This document shows, piece by piece, positions 1 to 6,508 of a DNA stretch of 15,346 bases. The notes under the pieces are model-generated. The model did no database searches. It saw nothing but the letters and a program-made list of their open reading frames with translations, and was not told where the DNA came from. Within the stretch, counting starts at the first letter, position 1. The number at the start of each line of letters is the position of its first letter. The position numbers were made by a program, and so were the translations under genes. This stretch comes from Verrucomicrobiota bacterium (GTDB lineage Bacteria; Verrucomicrobiota; Verrucomicrobiia; Opitutales; UBA953), in contig RGES01000016.1 in assembly GCA_009917805.1 (NCBI GenBank), positions 1 through 15,346 of the forward strand, given 5' to 3'.

Positions 1-48
1 GTCGCCACGCGCAACGCCCGCGAGTTCTTCGGATTCGCCGCCGGCTGA
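1..48 (+). CDS. 3' end of a CDS, possibly a TatD-like metal-dependent hydrolase
   Basis: Frame 1 is open from the window edge to a TGA at 46-48 and encodes only 15 residues, VATRNAREFFGFAAG. The pattern T-x-N-A-x-x-x-F-G is common at the C-terminus of TatD-type DNases and related amidohydrolases, where the last helix carries a TTxNAxxLFG-like stretch. That resemblance is the only clue, so the family call is an inference from a very short tail. Codon use matches the neighbours. The next gene on the same strand begins 42 to 60 bases downstream, depending on the start used, so the two could be co-transcribed. Confidence 0.5.
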   Translation, partial: VATRNAREFFGFAAG

Positions 49-108
49 CACCACATTGTCACGGGTCCGCCCCCGTCCGTTCGCACATCCGTGGCATCCT
101 CGCCACAG

Positions 109-1908
109 ATGTCACCTCAGTCCGCCCCGAGCAATACCGACGAACTCAAGGCCAACCTGGGCCCGCTCGCCTGGGCCGAACCGGTCCTGGACCGCTTCTT
201 CAAGGTGCGGGCCTTCGACGCTTTCCTGGAGCGGATCCATGTGGCCGGCCGTCCCGATTTCTTTACGTCCGCCATGGAGCAAGCCGGACTCAGCAGCGCC
301 TGGAGCGACCAATGCCTGGCGCGTATCCCGAAGTCCGGCCCGCTCGTCGTCGTCGCGAACCATCCGCACGGGCTCGCGGACGGGCTCGTCGCGATGGACT
401 TCCTGCTGCGCGTCCGACCGGACACCCTCGTCGTCGGCAATCGCTGGCTGGCGCGGATCCCCGGCATCCGTCCTTGGCTGATCGAGGTCAATCCTTTCGA
501 GCCCGGCTCGAGCGACGTGGGCAACGTGGCCGGGACGCGACGGATCTTGTCGCACCTCCGGGCGGGCGGCTGCATCCTGACTTTCCCGGCCGGCGAAGTC
601 TCGAGCCTGAAGCTGGGATCACGCCGCGTGGCGGATCCGCTCTGGTCGCCGCAGGTCGTGCGCATGGCGCGCAAGGTGGGGGCTTCGATGCTCCCGCTCC
701 GGATCGAAGGGCGCAACTCCGGCCTCTTCCAGTCGCTCGGCCTGGCGCATCCGCGCGTCCGCACGATGCTGCTCCTCCGGGAATTCCTGCATCATCGCGG
801 CAAGGTCATCCGTCTGCGCACGGCGAATCCGGTGACGCCGGCCCAGCTGGCGGACCATCCTGACGACGAGGAGGCGACGAGTTTCCTGCGGCTGCGTTGC
901 GAACTGCTTTCGAGCCGCGGCGAACGCGAGAAGATCGCCGCCGTCCGCGTACCCGTCGCGCAGGCCCCGATCATCCCCGCGGTGAACCCGTTGCTCCTCC
1001 GCGCCGAACTCCAAAGCCTCCCGCCCGAGGACCTGCTGCTGACCAGCGGCGATTTCCGGGTCTACCGTTTCCTCGGCAAGGACCTGCCGCACACGCTGCG
1101 GGAGATCGGCCGACTCCGTGAGACGACCTTCCGTTCGGTCTCCGAGGGCACCGGATTGGACTGCGACCTCGACGCTTTCGACGCCTGGTACGACCAGATC
1201 GTGCTGTGGGACGACAGGGCTTCGGCGATCGTGGGTGGTTATCGGCTCGGGCCGACGGACCGCATCCTGCCGCTGCAGGGCAAGCACGGTCTCTACACCT
1301 CGACGCTCTTCGAATTCAAAGGCGACTTCTTCCGCCGCATGGACCCTGCGCTGGAGATGGGCCGCTCGTTCATCCGGCAGGAATACCAGCGTAAGCCGAC
1401 GAGCCTCCCGTTGCTTTGGCGCGGCATCGGACGCTACGTCGTCCGCTTCCCGAAGTATCATCTCCTGTTCGGTCCGGTGAGCATCAATCCCGAGTACGGC
1501 CAGGCCTCGAAGGAACTCATCCTTTCCTACCTCAAGAACAACCGTTCCGCCGACGACCTGCTGCCGCTGGTGCGGGCCAAGAATCCGCCGCGCTCGATGA
1601 GCCTGCGGGACGCTGACCTGGACGTCCTGCAGCGGTGCGCGTTCGACCTGGAGCATGTCTCGAGCCTCGTCAGCGATCTCGAGCCGGACGCCAAGGCCGT
1701 GCCGGTGCTGCTCAAGCACTACCTTAAGCTCAACGGCCGCCTCATCGCCTTCAACGTCGACGAAGGCTTCGGCGGATGCCTCGACGGACTCATCGTCGTG
1801 GATCTCACGCAGACCGACCCGAAGCTCCTGGCCGCCTACATGGGCGACGACGGAGCCCGCCAGTTCCTGGAGTATCACGACTTCGACGGCGCCAAGGTGC
1901 GGGCATGA
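109..1908 (+). CDS. Fused lysophospholipid acyltransferase / OlsB-like N-acyltransferase (OlsF-like, COG3176 'hemolysin' type)
   Basis: The 599-residue protein has two acyltransferase halves. Residues about 20-270 form a PlsC/AGPAT-type domain with the active-site motif NHPHGLAD (N84, H85, D91) and a substrate-binding FPAGE motif (159-163). From about 310 onward is an OlsB/GNAT-like domain: an LRETTFRSV helix (about 336-344), FDAWYDQIVLWDD (357-369), a GRSFI segment near 418 and the late signature PVLLKHYLKLNGR (532-544). OlsF-type fusions in Serratia and Flavobacterium make ornithine lipid: the C-terminal half N-acylates ornithine and the N-terminal half O-acylates the lyso-lipid. That role here is inferred, and a different amino acid headgroup is possible. 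It probably acts at the inner face of the cytoplasmic membrane. I chose ATG 109; an in-frame GTG at 91 adds 6 residues. Neither has a Shine-Dalgarno sequence, and GTGGC/GCCAC (91-95, 102-106) could form a small hairpin before ATG 109. Confidence 0.85.
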   Translation: MSPQSAPSNTDELKANLGPLAWAEPVLDRFFKVRAFDAFLERIHVAGRPDFFTSAMEQAGLSSAWSDQCLARIPKSGPLVVVANHPHGLADGLVAMDFLLRVRPDTLVVGNRWLARIPGIRPWLIEVNPFEPGSSDVGNVAGTRRILSHLRAGGCILTFPAGEVSSLKLGSRRVADPLWSPQVVRMARKVGASMLPLRIEGRNSGLFQSLGLAHPRVRTMLLLREFLHHRGKVIRLRTANPVTPAQLADHPDDEEATSFLRLRCELLSSRGEREKIAAVRVPVAQAPIIPAVNPLLLRAELQSLPPEDLLLTSGDFRVYRFLGKDLPHTLREIGRLRETTFRSVSEGTGLDCDLDAFDAWYDQIVLWDDRASAIVGGYRLGPTDRILPLQGKHGLYTSTLFEFKGDFFRRMDPALEMGRSFIRQEYQRKPTSLPLLWRGIGRYVVRFPKYHLLFGPVSINPEYGQASKELILSYLKNNRSADDLLPLVRAKNPPRSMSLRDADLDVLQRCAFDLEHVSSLVSDLEPDAKAVPVLLKHYLKLNGRLIAFNVDEGFGGCLDGLIVVDLTQTDPKLLAAYMGDDGARQFLEYHDFDGAKVRA

Positions 1909-1935
1909 AAAAGGGCGGGCCTGCCGGCCCGCCCT
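1908..1935 (-). terminator. Rho-independent terminator of metY
   Basis: A 9-bp GC-rich stem (1913-1921 pairing with 1926-1934) has a 4-base loop TGCC. Read on the minus strand it is followed by five T residues (plus-strand A run 1908-1912), the classic intrinsic terminator layout. It lies 22 bases past the metY stop codon. The T run overlaps the last base of the upstream gene's stop codon. On the plus strand the hairpin is not followed by T residues, so it should work mainly for metY but may also slow converging plus-strand transcription. Confidence 0.8.
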
Positions 1936-1956
1936 GATCGGTCGCTGGCGTGAGGC

Positions 1957-3246
1957 TCAGGCCTTGGCCAGCGCCTGCTCGAGGTCGGCGATGATGTCCT
2001 CGATGTCCTCGAGGCCCACGGAGAGGCGGACGTAGTCGTCCGTCACGCCGGCGCTGTCGCGTTCCGCGGCGGTGAGCTGCGAATGCGTCGTGGAGGCGGG
2101 GTGGATCGCCAGCGAGCGGGCGTCGCCGATGTTGGCGACGTGGCTGTGGAGCTGCAGGGCGTTGATGAACTTGCTGCCGCCTTCGAGGCCCGACTTGAGG
2201 CCGAAGCCGACCAGCGCGCCGTAGCCGTTGGTGAGGTACTTCTTGGCGAGGTCGTGGTACTTCGAGGACTTGAGGCCGGGGTAGTTGGTCCACTTCACCT
2301 TGGGGTGGGATTCGAGGAACTGGGCGACCTTCATCGCGTTGGCGCAGTGGCGCTCCATGCGGAGGTGCAGGGTCTCGAGGCCCTGCAGGAGCAGGAACGC
2401 GTTGAAGGGCGAGAGGCAGCTGCCGACGTCGCGGAGGAACTGCAGGCGCATCTTCATGATGAAGGCGATGTTGGCGCCGCCGGCGGGCGGGAAGGCCTTG
2501 AAGGCCTCCCAGTGCGGCAGGCCGTGGTAGGACATGTCCGGCTCGGTGAAGCCAGGGAACTTCCCGTTGCCCCAGTTGAAGTTGCCGCCGTCGACCACGA
2601 GGCCGCCGATCGAGGTGCCATGGCCGCCGATGTGCTTGGTGGCGGAGTGGACGACGATGTTCGCACCATGCTCGAACGGTCGGTTCAGGTAGGGCGAGAG
2701 GGCGGTGTTGTCGATGATCAGCGGGACACCGGCTTCCTTGGCGATCTGGCCGACCTCGGCGAAGGGGAAGATGTTGAGGCGGGGGTTGCCGAGGCCTTCG
2801 CCGTAGAAGGCCTTGGTGTTCGACTTCACGGCCTTGCGGAAGTTCTCGGGATCGTCGCCGTCGACGAAGGACACCTGGATGCCGAGCTTCGGCAGGGTGT
2901 AGTGGAAGAGGTTGTAGGTGCCGCCGTAGAGCTGGGAGACCGAGACGATGTGGTCGCCGGCGCCGGCGATGTTCAGGATGGCCGCGGTGATGGCGGCCTG
3001 GCCGGAGGAGTGGGCGAGCGCGCCGGAACCGCCTTCGAGGGCCGCGAGGCGCTGCTCGAGGACGTCCGTCGTCGGGTTCATGATGCGGGTGTAGATGTTG
3101 CCGAGCTCCTTCAGGCCGAAGAGGTTCGCCGCGTGCTCCGTGTCGCGGAACTGGTAGCTCGTGGTCTGGTAGATCGGGACAGCGCGCGAACCGGTGGTCG
3201 GATCGGGCTTCTGGCCGGCGTGCAGGGACTTGGTGCCTAGTTTCAT
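1957..3246 (-). CDS. metY: O-acetylhomoserine sulfhydrylase (Cys/Met metabolism PLP-dependent enzyme)
   Basis: A 429-residue cytosolic PLP enzyme of the Cys/Met metabolism family. It would join O-acetylhomoserine and sulfide to give homocysteine and acetate, the direct sulfhydrylation route to methionine. The PLP lysine is K204 in VHSATKHIGGHG. Other landmarks are YTRIMNPTTD (52-61), the YGGT loop (107-110), the PLP-nitrogen aspartate D179 in IIDNTALSPYLNRP, and the opening TKSLHAGQKPDPTTGSRAVP, which is typical of MetY rather than of MetB or MetC. The length fits MetY (about 425-440 residues); gamma-synthases and beta-lyases are nearer 380-400. The start ATG (3244-3246) follows a short C-rich leader without a Shine-Dalgarno sequence. 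The gene is alone on its strand, divergent from the GH16 gene, and ends at its own terminator. I see no SAM riboswitch in the roughly 100-base upstream spacer. Confidence 0.93.
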   Translation of the reverse strand: MKLGTKSLHAGQKPDPTTGSRAVPIYQTTSYQFRDTEHAANLFGLKELGNIYTRIMNPTTDVLEQRLAALEGGSGALAHSSGQAAITAAILNIAGAGDHIVSVSQLYGGTYNLFHYTLPKLGIQVSFVDGDDPENFRKAVKSNTKAFYGEGLGNPRLNIFPFAEVGQIAKEAGVPLIIDNTALSPYLNRPFEHGANIVVHSATKHIGGHGTSIGGLVVDGGNFNWGNGKFPGFTEPDMSYHGLPHWEAFKAFPPAGGANIAFIMKMRLQFLRDVGSCLSPFNAFLLLQGLETLHLRMERHCANAMKVAQFLESHPKVKWTNYPGLKSSKYHDLAKKYLTNGYGALVGFGLKSGLEGGSKFINALQLHSHVANIGDARSLAIHPASTTHSQLTAAERDSAGVTDDYVRLSVGLEDIEDIIADLEQALAKA

Positions 3247-3267
3247 GGGGATGAGGTTGGGAGGGTT

Positions 3268-3296
3268 CTTATCTCCGTTAAGCCTGCCTGAAACAA
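3268..3296 (-). promoter_or_regulatory. Candidate sigma-70 promoter for metY
   Basis: On the minus strand TTGTTT (plus 3291-3296) and GATAAG (plus 3268-3273) are separated by 17 bases, a reasonable -35/-10 pair. Transcription would begin near 3261, giving a leader of about 15 nt. The -35 hexamer shares three bases with the -35 of the opposing candidate promoter for the GH16 gene. Confidence 0.5.
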
Positions 3297-3316
3297 GCCG
3301 TAACCTGTTTTATGAC
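3288..3316 (+). promoter_or_regulatory. Candidate sigma-70 promoter for the GH16 gene
   Basis: CTGAAA (3288-3293) and TATGAC (3311-3316) are separated by 17 bases; each matches four of six consensus positions. Transcription would start near 3323, leaving a leader of about 30 nt that includes the purine-rich GGGGGAAGA (3338-3346) ahead of the start codon. Confidence 0.4.
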
Positions 3317-3352
3317 CTTGTCCGCGTCCCCCCGGGCGGGGGAAGATGCCGT

Positions 3353-4135
3353 ATGCGCCAATTTTTACCCCTGCTTTTGCTTCCGGTCGCGATCATCGCC
3401 GGCGAATGGCGCGAGGTCTGGCGAGACGACTTCAACGGCAAGGAGCTCGACTGGACCAAGTGGGCGGCCGAGGAGAACGGCCATGGCGGCGGCAACGGCG
3501 AGCTGCAATATTACTTCGACCGTCCGCAGAACCTGCGCGTCGAGGACGGACATCTCGTCATCGAGGCGCGCAAGGAGAAGCTCAACGTCGCCGGCGTGCT
3601 GAAGGATTATTCCTCCGCCCGGATCCGGACCAAGCGTCGCGCCGACTGGCTCTACGGACGCTTCGAGATGTCGGCCCAGCTGCCGGCGGGGAAGGGGCTC
3701 TGGCCGGCGTTCTGGATGCTGCCTTCCGAGGAGAAGTACGGCGGCTGGGCCGCCAGCGGGGAGATCGACATCATGGAGTTCAAGGGCCACGAGCCGGACC
3801 AAGTCCATGGCACGCTCCACTACGGGGCTCCTTGGCCGAAGAACATTTATAAGGGCAAGCCGTACCGCCTGCCCCAAGGCGACTTCACCGCCGGCTTCCA
3901 CGTCTTCGCGGTCGAATGGGAGCGGGAGTCGATCCGCTGGTTCGTCGACGGCAGCCAGGTGCAGGAACAGAAGGAGTGGAGCTCGGTCGGCGGGCCTTTC
4001 CCGGCGCCGTTCGACCAGAAGTATTACCTGGTGCTGAACCTCGCCGTCGGCGGCGGCTTCGGCGGCCCGGTCGGCGCGGACACCCGTTTTCCGGCCCAGT
4101 TCAAGGTGGATTACGTGCGGGTCCTGCAGCGTTAG
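3353..4135 (+). CDS. Secreted glycoside hydrolase family 16 endo-beta-glucanase (laminarinase-like)
   Basis: A 260-residue single-domain GH16 enzyme. The N-terminus MRQFLPLLLLPVAIIAG is a Sec signal peptide, so the product is periplasmic or secreted. The catalytic motif is GEIDIME (136-142), with E137 as predicted nucleophile, D139 as helper and E142 as acid/base. WPAFWML (117-123) and the terminal YVRVLQ strand are family features. The intact ExDxxE motif fits the laminarinase-type subfamilies (GH16_3-like), which cut beta-1,3 or mixed-linkage glucans; substrate is inferred. No carbohydrate-binding module is attached, and no SusC/D-like transporter or other glycosidase lies nearby. This is the clearest Shine-Dalgarno case in the window (GGGGGAAGA, 3338-3346), which supports ATG 3353 over an out-of-frame ATG at 3346. 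Confidence 0.93.
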   Translation: MRQFLPLLLLPVAIIAGEWREVWRDDFNGKELDWTKWAAEENGHGGGNGELQYYFDRPQNLRVEDGHLVIEARKEKLNVAGVLKDYSSARIRTKRRADWLYGRFEMSAQLPAGKGLWPAFWMLPSEEKYGGWAASGEIDIMEFKGHEPDQVHGTLHYGAPWPKNIYKGKPYRLPQGDFTAGFHVFAVEWERESIRWFVDGSQVQEQKEWSSVGGPFPAPFDQKYYLVLNLAVGGGFGGPVGADTRFPAQFKVDYVRVLQR

Positions 4136-4189
4136 GCGGAGTAGTTCCGTCTCGCCCAACGGGGGCAAGGTTCGCTAACTGAACGCCCT

Positions 4190-5620
4190 ATGCCCGTGTT
4201 CCTGCATGACACCATGTCCCGCGAGAAGCGTCCGTTGCTCCCGAAGCCCGGCCGCGACCTCTATGGCATGTACTGCTGCGGTCCCACGGTCTACGGCCCG
4301 GCCCATATCGGCAATTTCCGCACCTTCACCGTCCAGGATGTCCTGCGCCGCACCCTCGAGGTCGCCGGCCTGAAGGTGAAGCACGTCCGCAACATCACCG
4401 ACGTCGACGACAAGACCATCCGCGGCGCCCAGGCGTCCGGCCAGACGCTCGGCGCCTTCACGAAGACCTGGACCGACAAGTTCCATGCCGACTGCAAGGC
4501 CCTCGGTCTCCTCCCTCCGCATGTCGAGCCCAGCGCGGTCGAGCACATCCCTCAGCAGGTCGCGATGATCAAGGCCCTCGTCGACCGCGGCCACGCGTAC
4601 GTCGCCAAGGACGGTTCGGTCTACTTCAAGGTCTGCACCTGCGCCGACTACGGCAAGCTCAACCACATCGATTTCTCGAAGCTCGAGACCCAGTCCGAGA
4701 ACTCGGCCGGCGAAGCCAACGACGCCGACGAATATGAACGCGAATCGGCCTCCGACTTCGCGCTCTGGAAGTCCCGCAAGCCCGAGGACGGCGCCAACTT
4801 CTGGCCGTCGCCCTGGGGCGAAGGCCGTCCTGGCTGGCATATCGAATGCTCGGCGATGTCGCTCGCGCACCTTGGCGCGACCTTCGACTTGCACGGCGGC
4901 GGCATCGACCTCTGCTTTCCGCACCACGAGAACGAGATCGCCCAGTCCGAATGCGCCACCGGCGTGAAGGGCTTCGCCGCCCACTGGTTCCACAGCGCCC
5001 ACCTGATGGTCGAGGGCGAGAAGATGTCCAAGAGCAAGGGCAACCTCTACACGCTCGACGAACTCGTCGCCAAGGGCTTCTCGCCCATGGAGGTCCGCTA
5101 CACGCTGATCTCCGGTCACTACCGCAGCTCGCTCAACTTCACCATGAAGGGCGTCGACGATTCCCGTTCGGCCCTCGCCAAGCTCGAACGCGGCGCCGAC
5201 CGCCTGCTCGCCGCCGCCGGTTTCAGCCGCGCCGAGTTCGCCGCGCCCGTCGCCCAGGAAGTCCAGACTTCGTGGGGTCGCTTCGCCAAGGCCTGGGAAG
5301 TCCTGCAGGACGACCTTAACATCCCGGGCTGCCTCGGCCAGGTCTTCACCGTGCTCGCCGAGAAGGATGAGCCGACGGCCGAACAGGCCCGTCAGGACGT
5401 CTCCGGCCTCGCCAAGATCCTCTTCGCCCTCGGGCTCCAGCTCTTCGCCGCCAAGGCGGAGGTCGCGATCCCGGCCGACGTCGCCGAACTCGGCGCCCGT
5501 CGCTGGGCCGCCAAGCAGTCCAAGGACTTCGCCGCCGCCGACCAGCTCCGCAAGGACCTGGCCGCGCTCGGCTGGACGATGCTGGACCGTAAGGACGGCT
5601 ACGATCTGAAGAAGTCGTAA
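4190..5620 (+). CDS. cysS: Cysteine--tRNA ligase (CysRS)
   Basis: A 476-residue class I aminoacyl-tRNA synthetase that charges tRNA-Cys with cysteine. The HIGH-type signature is HIGN (39-42), after the cysteine-specific CCGPTVYGPA. The zinc that selects the cysteine thiol would be held by C30, C220 (in GWHIECSAM), H245 and E249 (in FPHHENEIAQSE). The KMSKS loop is intact (278-282, EKMSKSKGN). Length is normal (about 460-480). The C-terminal anticodon-binding region ends with ADQLRKDLAALGW, also typical. The gene starts 54 bases after the GH16 stop with no Shine-Dalgarno sequence. TAACTG (4176-4181), 8 bases before the ATG, could be a -10 element, which would make the mRNA nearly leaderless. 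No T-box leader fits in the short spacer. Confidence 0.97.
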   Translation: MPVFLHDTMSREKRPLLPKPGRDLYGMYCCGPTVYGPAHIGNFRTFTVQDVLRRTLEVAGLKVKHVRNITDVDDKTIRGAQASGQTLGAFTKTWTDKFHADCKALGLLPPHVEPSAVEHIPQQVAMIKALVDRGHAYVAKDGSVYFKVCTCADYGKLNHIDFSKLETQSENSAGEANDADEYERESASDFALWKSRKPEDGANFWPSPWGEGRPGWHIECSAMSLAHLGATFDLHGGGIDLCFPHHENEIAQSECATGVKGFAAHWFHSAHLMVEGEKMSKSKGNLYTLDELVAKGFSPMEVRYTLISGHYRSSLNFTMKGVDDSRSALAKLERGADRLLAAAGFSRAEFAAPVAQEVQTSWGRFAKAWEVLQDDLNIPGCLGQVFTVLAEKDEPTAEQARQDVSGLAKILFALGLQLFAAKAEVAIPADVAELGARRWAAKQSKDFAAADQLRKDLAALGWTMLDRKDGYDLKKS

Positions 5621-5637
5621 GGCGGGGCAGGGCGGCG

Positions 5638-5666
5638 TTGACCTTGTCCGTCCGAACGGCCATGGT
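5638..5666 (+). promoter_or_regulatory. Possible promoter for the SIMPL gene
   Basis: TTGACC (5638-5643) is a good -35-like hexamer. CATGGT (5661-5666), 17 bases later, is only a weak -10, and it sits 6 bases before the ATG. The 12-mer TGACCTTGTCCG (5639-5650) recurs exactly at 3313-3324, upstream of the GH16 gene. Confidence 0.3.
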
Positions 5667-5672
5667 CAGGGC

Positions 5673-6443
5673 ATGTCGAATTCTGCCACCCCGCAGCGCC
5701 TCGCCTTCCTGCTTCTCGGCGCATCCCTCGCCTTAGGTTTCATCGTTGCGTCCGACAAACTGTCCAAGGCCATCGCGCAGGTGAGGGCCGCCCGCCCCGA
5801 GGTGACCGTCAAGGGCGTCGCGACGCAGGACCTCCGCGCCGACGAGGGCGAACTCAGCGGCGCGCTTTCCTGGCGCGGTACCGACCTTGCCGCCGGCCGC
5901 GCGGCGCTCGAAGCGCAGCGGGACGTCTTTCGCCGTTTGCTTGCCCAGGCCGGCTTCGCCGAAACCGAAATCGAAATGATGCCGATCGCTGTCTCGCGCC
6001 TTGAGCCGGCGCGGGCCAGCGCGACCAATGTCGATTACAATAAGTCGGCCCGCGGTCTGGTGCCGGATTATATCCTCATCAGTCCCTTCGAACTCCGGAC
6101 CTCCAAGGTGGACCTCATCGCGAAGCTGATTCGGCAGGAGGTCGTCCTGGCTCAGGAGGTGGAACTCCAGCGCAACATGCCGATATTCCGCCTCCTGAAG
6201 TTCGACGACTCCAAGAAGGAGCTGCTCGAGGCGGCCGCCAAGGACGCCCGTCGTCGCGCAGACATTCTCGTGGCCGGTTCCGGCAGCAAGGTCGGGACGC
6301 TCATCGACGCCTCTCAGGGGGTCTTTCAGGTCAGCGCCAAGGGTCGGGTGAACGAGGGTGACTACAGTTCGGTGGATATGACTTCCATCGAAAAGACCAT
6401 GCGTCTGGTCGTCACGATGCGGTTCGAACTGGTCAAGGAGTAG
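5673..6443 (+). CDS. SIMPL domain (DUF541, YggE-like) protein with N-terminal membrane anchor
   Basis: A 256-residue protein. Residues 10-26 (LAFLLLGASLALGFIVA) are a hydrophobic signal anchor or uncleaved signal peptide, placing the rest in the periplasm. The SIMPL domain begins with PEVTVKGVATQDLRADEGE (42-60). It carries the family's late alpha-helix AAKDARRRADILVAGSGSKVGTL (188-210) and ends in a beta-strand MRLVVTMRFEL. SIMPL proteins such as E. coli YggE and BP26 form oligomeric rings and are linked to oxidative-stress tolerance, but their molecular activity is not settled. It lies 52 bases after cysS and 65 before thrS on the same strand, so co-transcription with the synthetases is possible. 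A weak purine stretch (CAGGG) precedes ATG 5673. Confidence 0.88.
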   Translation: MSNSATPQRLAFLLLGASLALGFIVASDKLSKAIAQVRAARPEVTVKGVATQDLRADEGELSGALSWRGTDLAAGRAALEAQRDVFRRLLAQAGFAETEIEMMPIAVSRLEPARASATNVDYNKSARGLVPDYILISPFELRTSKVDLIAKLIRQEVVLAQEVELQRNMPIFRLLKFDDSKKELLEAAAKDARRRADILVAGSGSKVGTLIDASQGVFQVSAKGRVNEGDYSSVDMTSIEKTMRLVVTMRFELVKE

Positions 6444-6464
6444 TCCGGGGCGATTGCTCCGTCC

Positions 6465-6493
6465 TTGCCCTCCGCCTCGGGAAGCCCTAGCGA
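6465..6493 (+). promoter_or_regulatory. Possible promoter for thrS
   Basis: TTGCCC (6465-6470) and TAGCGA (6488-6493) are separated by 17 bases. The -35 is the same TTGCCC hexamer seen before the alkaline phosphatase gene; the -10 is weak. The implied leader to ATG 6509 would be only about 9 nt. Confidence 0.3.
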
Positions 6494-6508
6494 GTGGGGT
6501 CTTCCGCC

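Noticed and set aside
2083..3240. 385-codon plus-strand open frame opposite metY
   Set aside because: The metY product is unmistakable; this frame has the repeated Glu-Val-Gly-Asp-Leu texture of an antisense shadow and no start signal.
3247..3352. SAM or other methionine riboswitch upstream of metY
   Set aside because: The candidate metY leader is only about 15 nt, and no stem set resembling a SAM-type riboswitch was seen in the spacer.
4135..4156. Imperfect hairpin between the GH16 gene and cysS
   Set aside because: GGCGGAG can pair with CTCGCC only with a bulge, the loop is long and no T run follows, so I do not call a terminator or attenuator.
4175..5119. 314-codon open frame antisense to cysS
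   Set aside because: cysS is complete with HIGN and KMSKS on the plus strand; the antisense product shows no domain.
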